A DNA stretch of 64,000 bases from Amyelois transitella (taxonomy: Eukaryota; Arthropoda; Insecta; Lepidoptera; Pyralidae): assembly GCF_032362555.1 (NCBI RefSeq), contig NC_083522.1:3202001-3266000 (forward strand), written 5' to 3'. The position numbers and the translations under genes were made by a program. The notes beneath the pieces are model-generated. The model was given only the letters and a program-made list of their open reading frames with translations, was not told the origin of the DNA and did no database searches. Below are positions 1 to 11,868 of this stretch, piece after piece. Position 1 is the stretch's first letter. The number at the start of each line of letters is the position of its first letter.

Positions 1-1500
1 TAGCAGGTACACGGAATTTCTAGGGATCTAGGTACTTGAAAAATCTGACTGGATGTATGACTTGTTTATTCAAATATTTGGTATAATTTGATAAATACAT
101 GTGCTAAACGCGTGACTCTTCGCCGCATTGACTCGCACCCGTTCTCTGTGTGTAAGTTAGGTTTACCAAGTTCATAGTTCACACCGCTGAGCAATGTTCA
201 GACTGTGGTTCACAACAACAATGCATGTGAACAGGCCATGTTTTCAGAAGGTGAAGTTAAATACACAAACAAGCAGACGTAAGTAGGTATTTTTGCTTCT
301 CTCATTTGCATACTCAAGTTAGGGTACACAAAAAATTGCTAACGCATTTTTAGCGTTGATATTTCCTTTTACCTTGCTTCAGATCTTTGCATATTATACC
401 TATACGAGTTGTACCTATAAACAAAGTATTCTGTGTTTTAGAAGTCAAGAAAGCTTTTTCTTCCACTCTTAGAGCATTTAAGAATACTTTCTTCCTCCTG
501 GCTCTAGTCGCGATTGTATCCTCACCACTCTGGAGAGGAGCCCGGGGTTTGCCTTTGACTATGGACCCTGGATTGGGTGAGTCAGGTTTTTACACGCAGC
601 GATTCCTTAGCCTGTGCCATTTTGCGCGGCGCGCAGTTTTAAGCGGCTTACTGATTTACCCACCGTCGCTTTTTTTATTGGTAAATAGTACAACACTAAT
701 AGTTCCAAATTTACCTACTCGTAAAGGATGGAAATTCCTTTGGTCGGCCAATTTAATTTGTTGGGCTTGGTATATTTTGGCTTGATGAGCAAGTATGGTA
801 ATTTTAGTTTAGAACACTGTAACCTTGAAGTTAAATAAAACCTGATTATATTTAATGAATATAAAATGGTCAAACCCATGGGTTTCGAACTGCGAACTAA
901 TGGATGTTCAAGGTTATCATCCCAATTCGCTACTCAGGATTTCTAGCGCGGGAAATTCACGGTAAACCTAGGCAGTCAATAGCAAAACTATTCACTGCAA
1001 ATTCGCCTCTTTTACCGCATCATAGAGGTCCATGCAGGTTGGCTTGATATGCGGTTCACTGTCCTTATAATGAAAATATTTAGATAAGTACCGTGTTCCA
1101 ATCGCACCGCGTAATGTAGGTTTTTCACATTTTTTATAAGTATTACATTATTTAATTGTCAACAGAATACGTTATACTTAGTGAAAAACTGCGCGTGAAG
1201 GCAATCACGAACAAAACTTATTTATAGGTAGATGATCCAAGCAGAGTTTGGTTTCTCTGCAACGATGAACATCGCTTTATGTAAAACATGTAAACTACTC
1301 ATTTTTGGTTATAGGTCCTGGTATTTCGGGTTCCCCAGGGAGGGGATACAGTCAAGACTATACGCCAATAAGATCAAGATAATTTCTGCCAAATAAAATT
1401 TAAAAAAAAATACTAACCATGATTTTACCTAGGTATGTCTACTAATACATAATAAATGTTTGCAACATCCGAAAGGGTAAATATGAAGATCTGGTACCTA
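1..1500. other. gene-free repeat-rich left edge
   Basis: No gene could be supported here. A 132-codon open frame at 387-785 starts from TTG and runs through a dispersed repeat at about 525-640, so it is not taken as coding. The rest is AT-rich unique-looking sequence without splice-supported exons. Confidence 0.6.
525..640 (+). repeat. dispersed lepidopteran repeat, GAGGAGCCCGGGG family
   Basis: This stretch begins GAGGAGCCCGGGG, continues through TGGATTGGGTGAGTCAGG and a run close to CACGAAGCGACTCC. Diverged copies of the same order of motifs occur at 12835-12945 and 63225-63340, so it is a dispersed family. No coding potential is implied. Confidence 0.75.
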
Positions 1501-1689
1501 TACACATAAATTTAAGACCTTGTTTTACTCATATTATGCAAATAAAAATTTGAATTTGAATTTATTTTCATTATTATTTTTCTGGAGTACATCCAGTGTT
1601 TGTTACCCAAGGTTTGTACTACTAACCAAGGTACCTCGGGTAACAATACTGGGAGTACCTTGTAGCTACAGTAGACCTTTTTTAGTAGC

Positions 1690-3838
1690 AAAACTGAGGC
1701 TACGTCATTGTCCTTCTACCTTCAATCATAATACTTATGTTTCTCTTCGTAATCTGTGCAACCGCAAGTGTCGTGATGCTAGGCGGAAACATATTCACGA
1801 TAATATTGATAATTGCCCACCCAACAAACTTTGGAAATTTCTTAAAGGGCTGGGGATCGGCAAACAGAGATTTGGTACAGATTTTCAGTTCAATCTAAAT
1901 GAGTTGAACTTACACTTCTCTACCTCGCCAGTTTGTACTTCACCTAATTCAAAACATGCAACTCTAGCTAGACTTCACAGTAATGTTTCTACTGACATTT
2001 CCCCGTTCGTCTTTGAATCGATTACATCTGATGAAGTACAAAAAATCATAAATTCTATTAATTCAAAGGCTGTGGGCAATGACAATATTTCCTTAGACAT
2101 GATTAAACCCATAGCAGACTTTGTTTCTCCTGTAATTGCTAATATTATCAACAGCTCTTTGTCCTCAGGGGTGTTTCCTAGTGCCTGGAAGTTAGGGCTT
2201 GTTGTTCCTCTTCCTAAAATATCCAACCCTACTGCTTACTCCCACTTTCGTCCAATTTCCATACTTCCTCTTCTATCCAAAATTTTAGAACAACATGTTC
2301 AAAAATGTCTTTCTAACCATCTGGCTAAGTATAATATTTTGAGTCCCTTCCAGTCTGGCTTTCGGGTTGGTCACAGCACAACAACAGCACTTGTTAAAAT
2401 CACTGATGACATTCGTCTTAACATAGAAAACAAAAATCTTACGCTGCTCGTTTTACTTGATTTTTCTAGTGCATTTAACTCAGTCGATTTCGAGATTCTT
2501 CTTGCAATAATGTACAGTCTTAACTTCTCCTCTTCTACCCTGGCCTGGTTTCGTTCTTATCTTACTGGGCGGCGTCAGTTGGTCAAGGTTGATGACAATC
2601 GTTCTGATTGGTGTAGTTTGGATGCTGGTGTCCCGCAAGGTGGCATACTTTCGCCAATTCTTTTTTCTTTATTCATTGATGGAATCACTTCTTCGCTGTC
2701 TTCCTCATTCCACCTTTATGCGGACGACCTCCAAATTTATACAGCTGCTACACTGAATAATTTCAACCATGCGATCAGTGTTATCAACTCCGATTTGGCT
2801 CGTATTGCTGAATAAGCCAAATCCTTTGGTTTATTAATCAATGCGGCCAAGTCTCAGGCCATTGTTATAGGTAGTCCTCACTTTATCTCTAAATTTAAGT
2901 CATTGGTGTTTCCCAAAGTTGTTTTAGGCAATGACACTATACCTCTTGCTTCCAAAGTCAATAATTTGGGAATAATCATTGACGAAACTCTTTCTTGGTC
3001 CCCTCAAATCAATGAACTTAGCCGGAAAACTTTTATCTCCTTGCATTCTCTGAGGCGATTGCAACAGTTCCTACCTTCTGATACTAAAGCGCTTTTGGCT
3101 CGTTCATTGCTCCTCCCTGTTCTCGATTACGCTGATGTTGCGTATATCGACCTGACTGAGGAACTGTTAAATAAGCTTGAGCGGATACAGAATATGTGCA
3201 TTCGTTTTGTTTTTGGTCTTCGGAAATTTGACCACATATCGGAGTTCCGCTCACGTTTGAACTGGTTATCTATGAGATCACGTCGTAACTTACATATTGT
3301 CTCCTTTTTGTACAGTGTTCTTTTTAATCCCCTTTTCCCTAAATATCTGTCAGAAAAATTCACTTTTCGCATCCATGATCCACGCCTTCGTTCCTGTAAT
3401 ACCCTCCTTTTACAGATTCCTGACTACCATTCTCAAACCTACGGTAAGTCCTTTTCCGTGTTGGCTGCTCGCCTTTGGAATAAACTGCCCCTTCTTATAA
3501 AATTGTCCCCTTCTTCTAATTCCTTCAAAAATAAGCTTAATAAATTCTTTCTCGAGTCTTGAATTGGTTTTGAAGTTAATTTAGAATATATACATATTTA
3601 TATATTTTCTTTATTTATTTATTTGTATTTTACGTATATAATTGTTGTGTCTTAAGGATAATTCTAGTAAAAGAACTGTTGTTCACCCTTGCCTCAATTT
3701 TGTTTATGATCCTCTTACTGTCAGGTTGGCTGGAAGAGATCCCACTTAGGGATAAGCCCGCCTTTGTTCTGTACTGTTTTTATTTGTAATGTACTCCTTT
3801 AGTGAACAATAAAGCATTTACTTACTTACTTACTTACC
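1690..3838 (+). mobile_element. 5'-truncated CR1/L2-group LINE (reverse transcriptase)
   Basis: Non-LTR retrotransposon fragment. The visible protein has the reverse transcriptase series FRPISILPLLSKILE, QSGFRVGHSTTTAL, LLDFSSAFNSVDFE (motif A), AGVPQGGILSPILF and LYADDLQIY (catalytic YADD), then a C-terminal part ending near 3562. The upstream endonuclease domain is missing. The frame is open from 1520 to 2815, where one TAA interrupts it, and continues in the same frame to 3562, so there is a single nonsense change. The 3' UTR (3563 on) carries AATAAA near 3807 and ends in repeated ACTT units at about 3815-3838. The family is judged from motif style only; Daphne, CR1 or another relative is possible. 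The left limit is set where recognisable protein begins. Confidence 0.85.
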
Positions 3839-3839
3839 T

Positions 3840-4455
3840 TTGTGTCCATTTATGTAAATGAGTAATCCGAGTGATTTCTATTTCTGTGACAATAGAATGA
3901 CCTATGCCATATGTTGAATAGTCTTTTCTCAGAGCCGCAAACAGGAAATTCTGATTTTATCAGAATTGTTGTTTTTTTTCAACCATTGACGTACTTATTT
4001 CCTTCCTTTATGGAGAATGATTATCAGTGCAGATAATTATGTTGAAGGTATTAATTATCCTAAAGTATGCAGAGATCGTGGCAAGTAGATGATGTATGTG
4101 TATGTATTATCCTAGGATAGGTATTAGTTTGGTAACCCTTTTATTTTAGGAAGTCTCGATTGTATGAAGAATTCGTTATTTTTGTTAAATTTTTAGGTTT
4201 GTTGTACCTGTTACAAATAATATAACGAATTCAGCTTACCAAGGCGATAACGTTAACATTGCAGAGTTGATAAGGACCACCGCACTCCACCTCTGGATGT
4301 TGTAGGAGGTCATTAAAGAACAAAAGCAAACCTTTTACATAATGGGCACATGCAGTACTTACAGTAATAACTTACGATTCTTTGTTTCAAAGTCAAGAGT
4401 CATAAGGCGTCAGATAAGAAAATTTCGAACAACATCCACTAGGTATAGGTGATCT
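3840..4455. other. no gene seen
   Basis: AT-rich sequence without supported exons. About 4060-4110 resembles the extreme 3' part of the RTE LINE seen at 6395-7563 (it has GCAGAGATCGTGGCAAGT), so it is probably an old truncated copy. Confidence 0.5.
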
Positions 4456-4459
4456 GGTA

Positions 4460-4707
4460 AATAAATAATAAATAAATAAATTTATACGGGACAGATTACA
4501 CAGATTGAGTTAGCCTCGAAGTAAGTTCGAGACTTGTGTTACCAGATACTAACTCACCGATACTATATTTTATAATAAATACTTATATAGATTCAAGACC
4601 CAGGCCAATCAAAGAAGGTTCCGTTTCTCATCATGCCCTGGCCGGGATTCGAACCCGGGACCTCCGGTGGCACAGATGAGCGCGCTGCCACTGCGCCACT
4701 GAGGCCG
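4460..4707 (-). mobile_element. tRNA-derived SINE, copy 1
   Basis: Reverse-oriented copy of a SINE with a tRNA-like head (about 4635-4707) holding a type-2 RNA polymerase III promoter: an A-box-like GTGGCGCAG stretch and a B box read as GGTTCGAATCC. A roughly 165-bp body follows, ending in a tail of ATAA/ATTT repeats at 4460-4480. Other copies lie at 18228-18469, 28592-28835 and 30222-30466. Confidence 0.85.
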
Positions 4708-4709
4708 AC

Positions 4710-5815
4710 ATAAAATCATGGCTCATTGGATGTGTGTATGGAAAAGCCGAAAAGAAAAAAAATATATGCTCACTCTCACCTATTAGTTAGAACTTGAAGT
4801 AAATTTGATTATCTCCCAAATAGTAAAAACAAAGTTCTGAAGTAAAATTTTCTGCTTTCGACTTTTCCATCCATAATTTTTCACTGTCCAAGCTATTAGA
4901 ATAGAATAGTGACAAGAAAAGGATTATGTACCTAGTATCACCGGTTGTATAAGTTACGGTCGGTGTTAGTTATCTTAAATACCTAAATGTTAAATTTACG
5001 TACGGCGGACTTTACTCATGTTCTTATAAATGTAAAACAACTCACAAATATGTTATTTCAGAATTTAGGTACTTAGAAACATAACTATACTATTAACGGA
5101 CAAAAATGCCAAGTTTGACGCTCATGTCCCATACAAACTACGTAGCAATTGCATGTGTTTATAAGTGTATTATTTTAATTTTGACCATTAATCAAAAACT
5201 ATAATGTTCAAAGTTTTTATCATTATTTTAATTTTTGTCGATGTTGTGTCAATGAAATATGCAAGCAGTTTCAAGCTGCATAAGAAAGGCGTTTTTTTAA
5301 GCGAATTTACCAGTTCGCATATTTGTAAGAATCAATGTAACCAAAGTACTTATCCCTCTCTCGTATATTTGCGTGATTTCCAATTGCACCCTCAACCACC
5401 TTCTAGTCAGTAATTGAAAATTTGCTTTTCAAAGTGACTTTGAAACTTTTTAACATCAAACAAGGCGAACGAACTATTAAATACCTTAGTAGGTAGGTAC
5501 TTTTAGGTAACAATCGAAATGTAGATGAATGAAGTTTAGACGACAGAATAACCCAGATTAGGGAGGGAAATATTATGGCCAGCCTTAGGTATGTATGAAG
5601 AAACTAGCAACGCCCACGGATGATGTAAAAAGACGACTAAGGGAATAAGCACATGCATCTAGCGCAAGCTTTAGGGCTACTCTATTAGTATTTCCTACTA
5701 AACTGGTGTTGTAGGTGGTGTAAGTATGTAAGAACAACGTATAGATATGTACGATAACTAAGTCGTTTAAATAAAAAAGACTTCTCAAGATGTTTTCTTA
5801 ATTGTAAGAAAAGAA
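4710..5815. other. no firm gene; one small signal-peptide-like ORF
   Basis: An ATG-started 69-codon frame at 5204-5413 (+) begins MFKVFIIILIFVDVVS, which looks like a signal peptide, and has one CKNQC pair. It has no family resemblance that I can name and no clear promoter, so it is left uncalled. Nothing else is seen. Confidence 0.4.
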
Positions 5816-5819
5816 GTAG

Positions 5820-5985
5820 ATGCCATGGGCTAGCAACTTGACACTATTTGAATCTCAATTCTATCATTAAGCCAAATAGCTGAACGTGACCATTCAGTCT
5901 TTTCAAGACTGTTGGCTCTGTCTACTCCGCAAGGGATATGGATGTGTGATATGTATGTATGTATGTGTATATAATCTTAAGGACT
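5820..5985 (+). repeat. dispersed unit ending in (TATG)n, copy 1
   Basis: Copy of a repeat whose order is CCATGGG, GGCTAGCAACCT, TGAATCTCAATTCTATCA, AAGCCAAATAGCTGAACG, CATTCAGTCTTTTCAAGA, TTGGCTCTGTCTAC, then GGATATGGACGTGA and (TATG)n. At least twelve copies are in the window in both orientations. The tetranucleotide tail suggests a SINE or an RTE-mobilised element. Confidence 0.8.
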
Positions 5986-6394
5986 TTTTGGTTCTTGTGA
6001 CCAGTATTCACGTGTCCTGTGCATTGATCTCGTGTGATAAAGATGGAAGGTATACCTAATATATACTTTCCATACTTAGTAAAGTAAATATTCAATCTGT
6101 CATGTATTGATCACGATCTTCGCTTACTAACTATATAAGGCGCATTTATTTAATATAGATAACATTTATCGAAATACGACCCAATAAAGCAGCTGTCGAT
6201 CACTTTATGATTTTAAAAGATTAAGATTACTGGCTTCCTCAATTTATCTAAATATAGATCTAAATGTAGTAAAATTTTGTTCGTATTTTTAAATATATAC
6301 ATATAAATGTCATAGTTATGATAATTTTATATAGGTACTTTGTAAATTCAATATTTCTTAACTACATATTTCTTTTATCCGTTCTACTTCATAC

Positions 6395-7563
6395 ATACAT
6401 ACATACATACATAAAATCACGCCTCTTTCCCGGAGGGGTAGGCAGAGACTACCTCTTTCCACTTGCCACGATCTCTGCATACTTCTTTCGCTTCGTCCAC
6501 ATTCATAACTCTCTTCATACAAGCTCGGCGGTTTCGGGTACTTTTGACCTGACCCTTTACCAGGACGTCCTTAATTTGATCAAGATACGTTCGTCTAGGT
6601 CTTCCCACTCCGACCTTTCCCTCCACACTCTCCTTGTATATCTGCTTAGTCAACCTGCTTTCATTCATCCTCTCCACATGACCGAACCATCTTAACATAC
6701 CCTTTTCTATTCCTGTAACTACATCTTCTTTCACATCACAACATTCCCTTATCACGCTGTTCCTTATCCTGTCACTCAATTTCACACCCATCATACTCCT
6801 TAACGCTCTCATTTCCACTGCATTTATTCTGCTTTCATGCTTCTTTTGCCATACCCAACTTTCACTCCCATACATTAATGTCGGGACCAACACGCCCCTG
6901 TGCACAGCCAGTCGAGCCTTTTTGGATAGTTTCTGACTGCTCATAAAGGCATGCAAAGCTCCATTCACCATGTTCCCCGCGTTCACTCTCCTTTCAATAT
7001 CACTATCATACTTGCCATCTGATGTAAACTTTGATCCTAGATATACAAACTCTTTCACTTGCTCCACTTTTTCTCCTCCAATCAAAATATTACATGCTGT
7101 CATTTCTTTCTCCATTTCAAAAACCAGTGTTTTAGTTTTACTTACGTTCACTTTCATTCCTTTCTCTTTTAAAGCTTCATGCATACAGTTTACCATCTCC
7201 TGTAACTCCTCCGCTGATGACGCCAGTATAACCTGATCGTCGGCATAGAGCAGACATTTGACGAGTAACTCATTCATCCTTAATCCACTTTTAGACTCTT
7301 TCAAATCTGTCAAACAGCTATCCATAAATAGGTTGAACAGCCACGGTGACGCAACACATCCTTGCCTAACGCCTTTCTCAATCTTAAACCACTCAGTGTG
7401 CGCTCCGTTTATCCTGATACAAGCACTCGAATCCTCATATAAGGATTTCAGTGCTCGTATTAAGAGACTGCTCACCCCATGCATAGAAAGTGCTGACCAC
7501 AATTCATTCCTCTCAACTCTGTCATAGGCCTTTTCCAGATCTACGAATGTGCAATAGACTTTT
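6395..7563 (-). mobile_element. 5'-truncated RTE-clade LINE with intact partial ORF
   Basis: Reverse-oriented RTE retrotransposon fragment. The frame is open from about 7560 down to the stop at 6417. It holds FVDLEKAYDRV (motif A), KGVRQGCVASPWLFN, LLYADDQVIL (catalytic YADD) and VYLGSKFTSDG, then the long RTE C-terminal region with WFGHVERM and GRPRRTYLDQI. No stop or frameshift is seen over roughly 380 codons. The element is truncated inside the RT domain and ends in (ACAT)n at its 3' side. The 13-bp sequence TTCTACTTCATAC flanks it at 6382-6394 and 7564-7576, a perfect target-site duplication. Intact frame and perfect duplication both argue for a young insertion. Confidence 0.93.
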
Positions 7564-7579
7564 TTCTACTTCATACTAA

Positions 7580-8205
7580 TATTATAACCACCTGAACCGA
7601 TTTGAAAAAGCCCTGCCATTTTACACCAATGGTATCTGAACTATCTTCGCATAGGTATTACAAGTTAACCCTACGAACGTGGCGTACTTTAAAATTACAA
7701 GCAAAGGCTTTTCATTTTAAAATAAATTCATGTACTTTTGGGTTCACAAACCAGTCAAATTTAATGCCGCACGATAATTCTTAATCTGCGTTTCACATTT
7801 TCGTTCGTTTTTCCCGAAATCACTCCCATCCTAGACAATTTCTATAAGTAGGTACAGATAAAACTCATTTTTAGAAGAGTCCAAAACTCAAGTTTATAAA
7901 AAAAGCGTTGACTCTTTATAACTAACAAAAGTCACTTGGCTTGCGCAAAACGAAAAAAAATTAATGATATATGGAAAAAAAAGTAGTGGTGTGCCACAAG
8001 GACTAAATTTAGGTCCTTCGTTGTAAATTACGAAAAACGGACAAAACTAAATGCTAAAAGTAGTCCACAAGATAGGACACGCTTGTGTAAGGATAAAGAC
8101 GTGGGAAAATGTATGTATGTGAATTAACTTCTACAATTATAGTTATTGTGCATCATAAATATAATCTTGGTACTTATAGGTATTCAGTATTTTGATAACA
8201 CTGCA
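7580..8205. other. no gene seen; sequence upstream of first Pro/Val-rich gene
   Basis: AT-rich, without splice-supported exons or repeats that I recognise. It forms the upstream region of the promoter at 8207. Confidence 0.5.
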
Positions 8206-8206
8206 C

Positions 8207-8264
8207 TATAAAACAGAATAAATTTTGGAAGTAGTCATCATTTTGATCAGATTCTAAATCGCAT
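8207..8264 (+). promoter_or_regulatory. core promoter and untranslated exon 1 of Pro/Val-rich gene 1
   Basis: TATAAAA lies at 8207-8213. An initiator-like TCATT has its A at 8240, 33 nt downstream. A 25-nt untranslated exon (8240-8264) ends at the donor GTAAGT. The intron is 8265-8524, with acceptor TTTTCAG. The same layout recurs at the three other paralogues, which is the main support. Confidence 0.75.
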
Positions 8265-8529
8265 GTAAGTAGCACATTTTTATAAATATTATTATATTAC
8301 AAAATTTAATTTTATTTCTTGTAATAACTGTTTTCTGATATTTTGTATTTAATTTTCCATTTACTTTTTAAATAATTTGTAGTGCTGTAAATTACAAGCA
8401 CTACATTACAAACTCACAGAAATTCCTAAATTGTGAACAAGGCAATAAACCATTTGGCGGACTTTCAGTGTATCAAAAATTAGACACAAGTAGATAGTTT
8501 CTATAAAATATTTTAAATTTTCAGAAAAA

Positions 8530-9300
8530 ATGAAATTCCTCGTCGCCTTCGTTGCCGTCCTCGCCGTGACCGTGGCCAGCCCTCTGGGCAAGCCCATCAA
8601 CGCTGACGACGCTCAAGTGGCCGCCATCATCGCTGCCATCCAGAGCCCCAGCACCGACCCCGCCACCGCCGCCCTTCTCCAACAACAACTGCTCGAAATC
8701 ATCTCCGCCACCAGCCCCGTCGCTGTCGGCCCCGTCATCGTCGACCAACCCACCCCCATCGCCGTCGGGCCCGCCATCGTCGAACAGCCATCCCCTGTCG
8801 CTGTTGGCCCCGCCATCGTGCCTTCCCCCATCGCTGTTGGACCCGCCATCGTCGACTTCCCCGTTGCACCTTCCCCCGTCGTTTTGCCCAGCCCCGTCGT
8901 TGTGCCCAGCCCCGTCGCCGTCATCGACAACCCCTCTGCCGTCCCCGAGTCCAGCGCCGCCCTCGTTCAGATCATCCTGAACATCAACCAAGCCGCGTCT
9001 GCCCCTGTGCCCCCTGCGGTTGTCGAATCCCCCATCGCTGTCGACCCCGTCGTCATTGTTGACCATGCTCCCATTGACCCCTCCCCCGTGATCGTGGCCC
9101 CCGTGCCCGTTGACCCCGTCATTGTCGCCCCCGTGCCCGTTGACCCCGTGATCGTCGCCCCTGGCCCCGTCGCCCCCGTGGAGCCCGTCCTCGTGGGAAC
9201 CCCCATTATCCCCGAGCCAGTCATCGTGCCTGAGCCCGTCGTGGTGGGAACCCCTGTGATCCCCACCCCCGTGATCACCCTCCCCGAGACCCTCAACTAA
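8530..9300 (+). CDS. secreted acidic Pro/Val-rich repeat protein, paralogue 1
   Basis: 256 residues, start chosen at the ATG 6 nt after a TTTTCAG acceptor (exon 2 starts 8525). Residues 1-17 are a signal peptide (MKFLVAFVAVLAVTVAS). Residues 18-62 form a short non-repetitive helix-prone segment with IQSPSTDPATAALL. Residues 63-140 are VAVGPAIV-type repeats; 141-160 hold LVQIILNINQAASAP; 161-246 are PVPVDPVIVAP and VVVGTP repeats; the C-terminus is VITLPETLN. There is no Cys, Trp or Tyr, and no Lys or Arg after residue 22, so the mature chain is acidic. Third codon positions are strongly C/G against an AT-rich background, as in highly expressed genes. AATAAA is at 9453-9458. I do not recognise a named family; automatic annotations of similar composition often read calphotin-like. 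A structural extracellular role (cuticle, silk or eggshell) is inference from composition only. Confidence 0.9.
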   Translation: MKFLVAFVAVLAVTVASPLGKPINADDAQVAAIIAAIQSPSTDPATAALLQQQLLEIISATSPVAVGPVIVDQPTPIAVGPAIVEQPSPVAVGPAIVPSPIAVGPAIVDFPVAPSPVVLPSPVVVPSPVAVIDNPSAVPESSAALVQIILNINQAASAPVPPAVVESPIAVDPVVIVDHAPIDPSPVIVAPVPVDPVIVAPVPVDPVIVAPGPVAPVEPVLVGTPIIPEPVIVPEPVVVGTPVIPTPVITLPETLN

Positions 9301-9759
9301 GGTCTTAATTAGGAGTATATAGACACCAGCAGTATAAAAAACCACATTTGAAAGACACCAGGGCACTCTAACAGGACGTTGAGCTTTCTGGATTTGTTAG
9401 ACCCGAAGATACACATATATATTGTGTCTATTAACACGTCTAGAATAACTACAATAAATTAAGTACAATACATAGTCTGAGTAATTATTTCCCAAAATCT
9501 TAACCTATCTTTACGTTTCCACATACATTAAGCATTGTGATTATCGGTAGAGTAATAAACAACTTATCCAAATCTTAACGTAAAAGGCGACTCATGAAAA
9601 GTAACATATAGGAACCATTGGGCTGCAGACAAGTATAGCAACTAGCAACCACAATAGCAACTATAACTATAACAAGGATACTATTACAACCGGGAAAACA
9701 TTCAGTTGATGCTAATGACGTTAGAATAAATATTACGAAGATACCCTTTGATTTCTTTA

Positions 9760-10275
9760 ATCTATACATATAATAAAACAGTAAAAATATTTTGTCTGTA
9801 CATTTAGTATTTTTAACTGAAATGGATAGAGGGACACTTAGAATATGAATAATAGAAAGAATTTTTTTTTTTAATTTCTTGTCTGTCTGTATGTATGATC
9901 ACGATTATCTCCGAAAGTACTAACCGATTTACTTAAAACTTTCATCAGTTGCTTTGTTTTAACTCAGAAAAACATTTAAAGTTTGTTTCATCAAAATCGG
10001 TTCACAAAAAAAAGTTATCGACATTTGAATGACTCACAGCATGAGTTTGCCTGCAAATAAGTTACGAAATTTAAAATTCAAAGTCATTTATCACTATACG
10101 ACAGCATTATACCTATAACATATAAATATAAGTGAAAGGCGACTAAGGGATAGGCTTGGTATTCTTTTTTAGGCGATGGGCGAGCAACCTATCACTATTT
10201 GAATCTCAATTCTATCATTAAGCCAAATAGCTGAACGTGGCCATTCAGTCTTTTCAAGCCTGTTGGCTATGTCTA
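9760..10275 (+). repeat. composite dispersed repeat, copy A
   Basis: About 515 bp, matched in inverted orientation by 22134-22712. Shared landmarks are ATCACGATTATCTCCGAAAG, AAATCGGTTCACAAAAAA, the stretch around CATTATACCTATAACAT, and at the right end the unit ending GAGCAACCTATCACTATTTG and CATTCAGTCTTTTCAAG. The right third is therefore itself a copy of the dispersed unit seen at 5820-5985. Confidence 0.8.
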
Positions 10276-10279
10276 TGTA

Positions 10280-11476
10280 ACAAGTAGTTTTTAAGGTTCT
10301 GAAAGAAAATTCATTGTTTTAAGTGTCTGAAAGAAAATCCATTGTTTAAAGCTTCTGAAAGAAAATCCATTAATCCAATTGTTCCAGAAGTAACATGGAC
10401 TGCTTATTTAAAGATGGTCATTCCGACTCAGTAAGATTACGACGAAAATATTTTGATATATTTTTATATTCGCCACCAGGTACACAAAGTGTGAAAAGCA
10501 CTCATTGTCCAAAGCAAGATTAATTTTTGCATTGTCATCATGCAATGGCTACTTTTTTAAACTACTTATGACTCTTCTTTTGTTTTTGGTTTATCTAGAG
10601 TCAAAGAGAAAAATTATACATTGAGTAGGTATAATACCTTATATACTTTTTTCTTGAATACTACTCTGAATGTATTTTATCAAAAGAATCGTTTTACGAG
10701 AAGGATCTTAGCAATGGGACATCGCGTCAAAAGAAAATTGATTTTGCAAGCTCAAGCAAGGGCGGGCATAACAATGTTATTTTGATAGCAAGCTTCTTTC
10801 GGTGTCAATTACTTCCATTGTGTAAGATTTATATAATTTGGTGAAAAGCTCATGTGTAACACGAGTCTGTCCATACCATTACGTATTGCCTCCTTTACCT
10901 CAAATAGTTTTCCTTCGATAGGATAAGTTTCTCAACTTATTGTTTGACTAGCTGTTGCCCGCAACTCTGCGTGTTATTGGAAGTACATAGGTTAAGGGTA
11001 ATTCAGCGATGATGAATTAACTTTAAAAAAAGGTGCAAAATTAAAAATGTTTTGGTACTCAACACCTACTACTATGAGTATAACCCACCCTTCGAATTGA
11101 GCCCACAAGTGATACCACTTTGCTGAAGGATGGAAGTTTTAGTTCTTACTACCACTATAAATTTTTATCGCAAGTTTTTGTGCCCCAATTTGTCTGGATT
11201 TTACATAAGACCCGATTCTCAATGATTGCGATACTCTCCTGAATGAAGAACACTTACGACACCACTAACCCAATAGTCAAGATACATGTTAATATATGGA
11301 CAACCAGATCAAAACCCTTGCCAATAACAATTTTATGTAGAGCAAAACACATAAAATAAGTTAACAATATTTATTTGATCCACCGCAATCTTATCCAGAA
11401 TGTCATTCCAATTTATATTGCTAAAATTGCACAGGATTAACAATTATTGCAGATCAGATATGTATGATACTGCAAC
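10280..11476. other. no gene seen between paralogues 1 and 2
   Basis: No exon could be supported. Near 10949 the sequence CTAGCTGTTGCCCGCAAC matches a repeat start also present at 21832 (CTAGCTGTTGCCCGCGAC), so part of this stretch is old dispersed repeat. Confidence 0.5.
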
Positions 11477-11535
11477 TATAAAAGCTGAAATGCCACTGGT
11501 AGGATCATCAGTGTGATCATAATCATATCTGTGAT
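11477..11535 (+). promoter_or_regulatory. core promoter and untranslated exon 1 of Pro/Val-rich gene 2
   Basis: TATAAAA at 11477-11483; arthropod initiator TCAGT with its A at 11510, 33 nt from the TATA start; 26-nt exon 11510-11535; donor GTAAGT. The exon aligns with exon 1 of paralogue 1 (TCAnTnTGATCA near its start, AT before the donor). The intron runs 11536-11861. Confidence 0.8.
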
Positions 11536-11868
11536 GTAAGTATACTGTCTATTTCAAACCGAATAGAGTCTAGTGTTTTCGTTCACAAAGTTTAACTCAA
11601 AAATTTCTGGACCGATTTTAACGATACTTTTCATAGTCATAGATCATAACTTTAGTGGCGTTGCTCCCGGCTATTTATTTATTTATGTACACAAAATTGT
11701 ATACAAGAGTATTTAATACAGTAATTGTAGTACAAAAGTGCTACTTATTTCAATAGAAATCTCTTCCAGTAGACCCAAGAGAGGAGAGATAAAGTTGGAA
11801 TAAAGACTTAAATTTCAAATAGAGGTTATGAGTTTCGCTTCAAGTATAGTATATTTTGCAGATTCGAA

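Noticed and set aside
387-785. 132-codon plus-strand frame
   Set aside because: Starts from TTG and runs through a dispersed repeat found at two other places.
8521-9366. 281-codon minus-strand frame rich in Asp/Gly, and similar long antisense frames opposite the other three Pro/Val-rich genes
   Set aside because: They arise from the GC-rich third positions of the sense genes; they have no signal, no splice context and their low-complexity composition mirrors the sense repeats.
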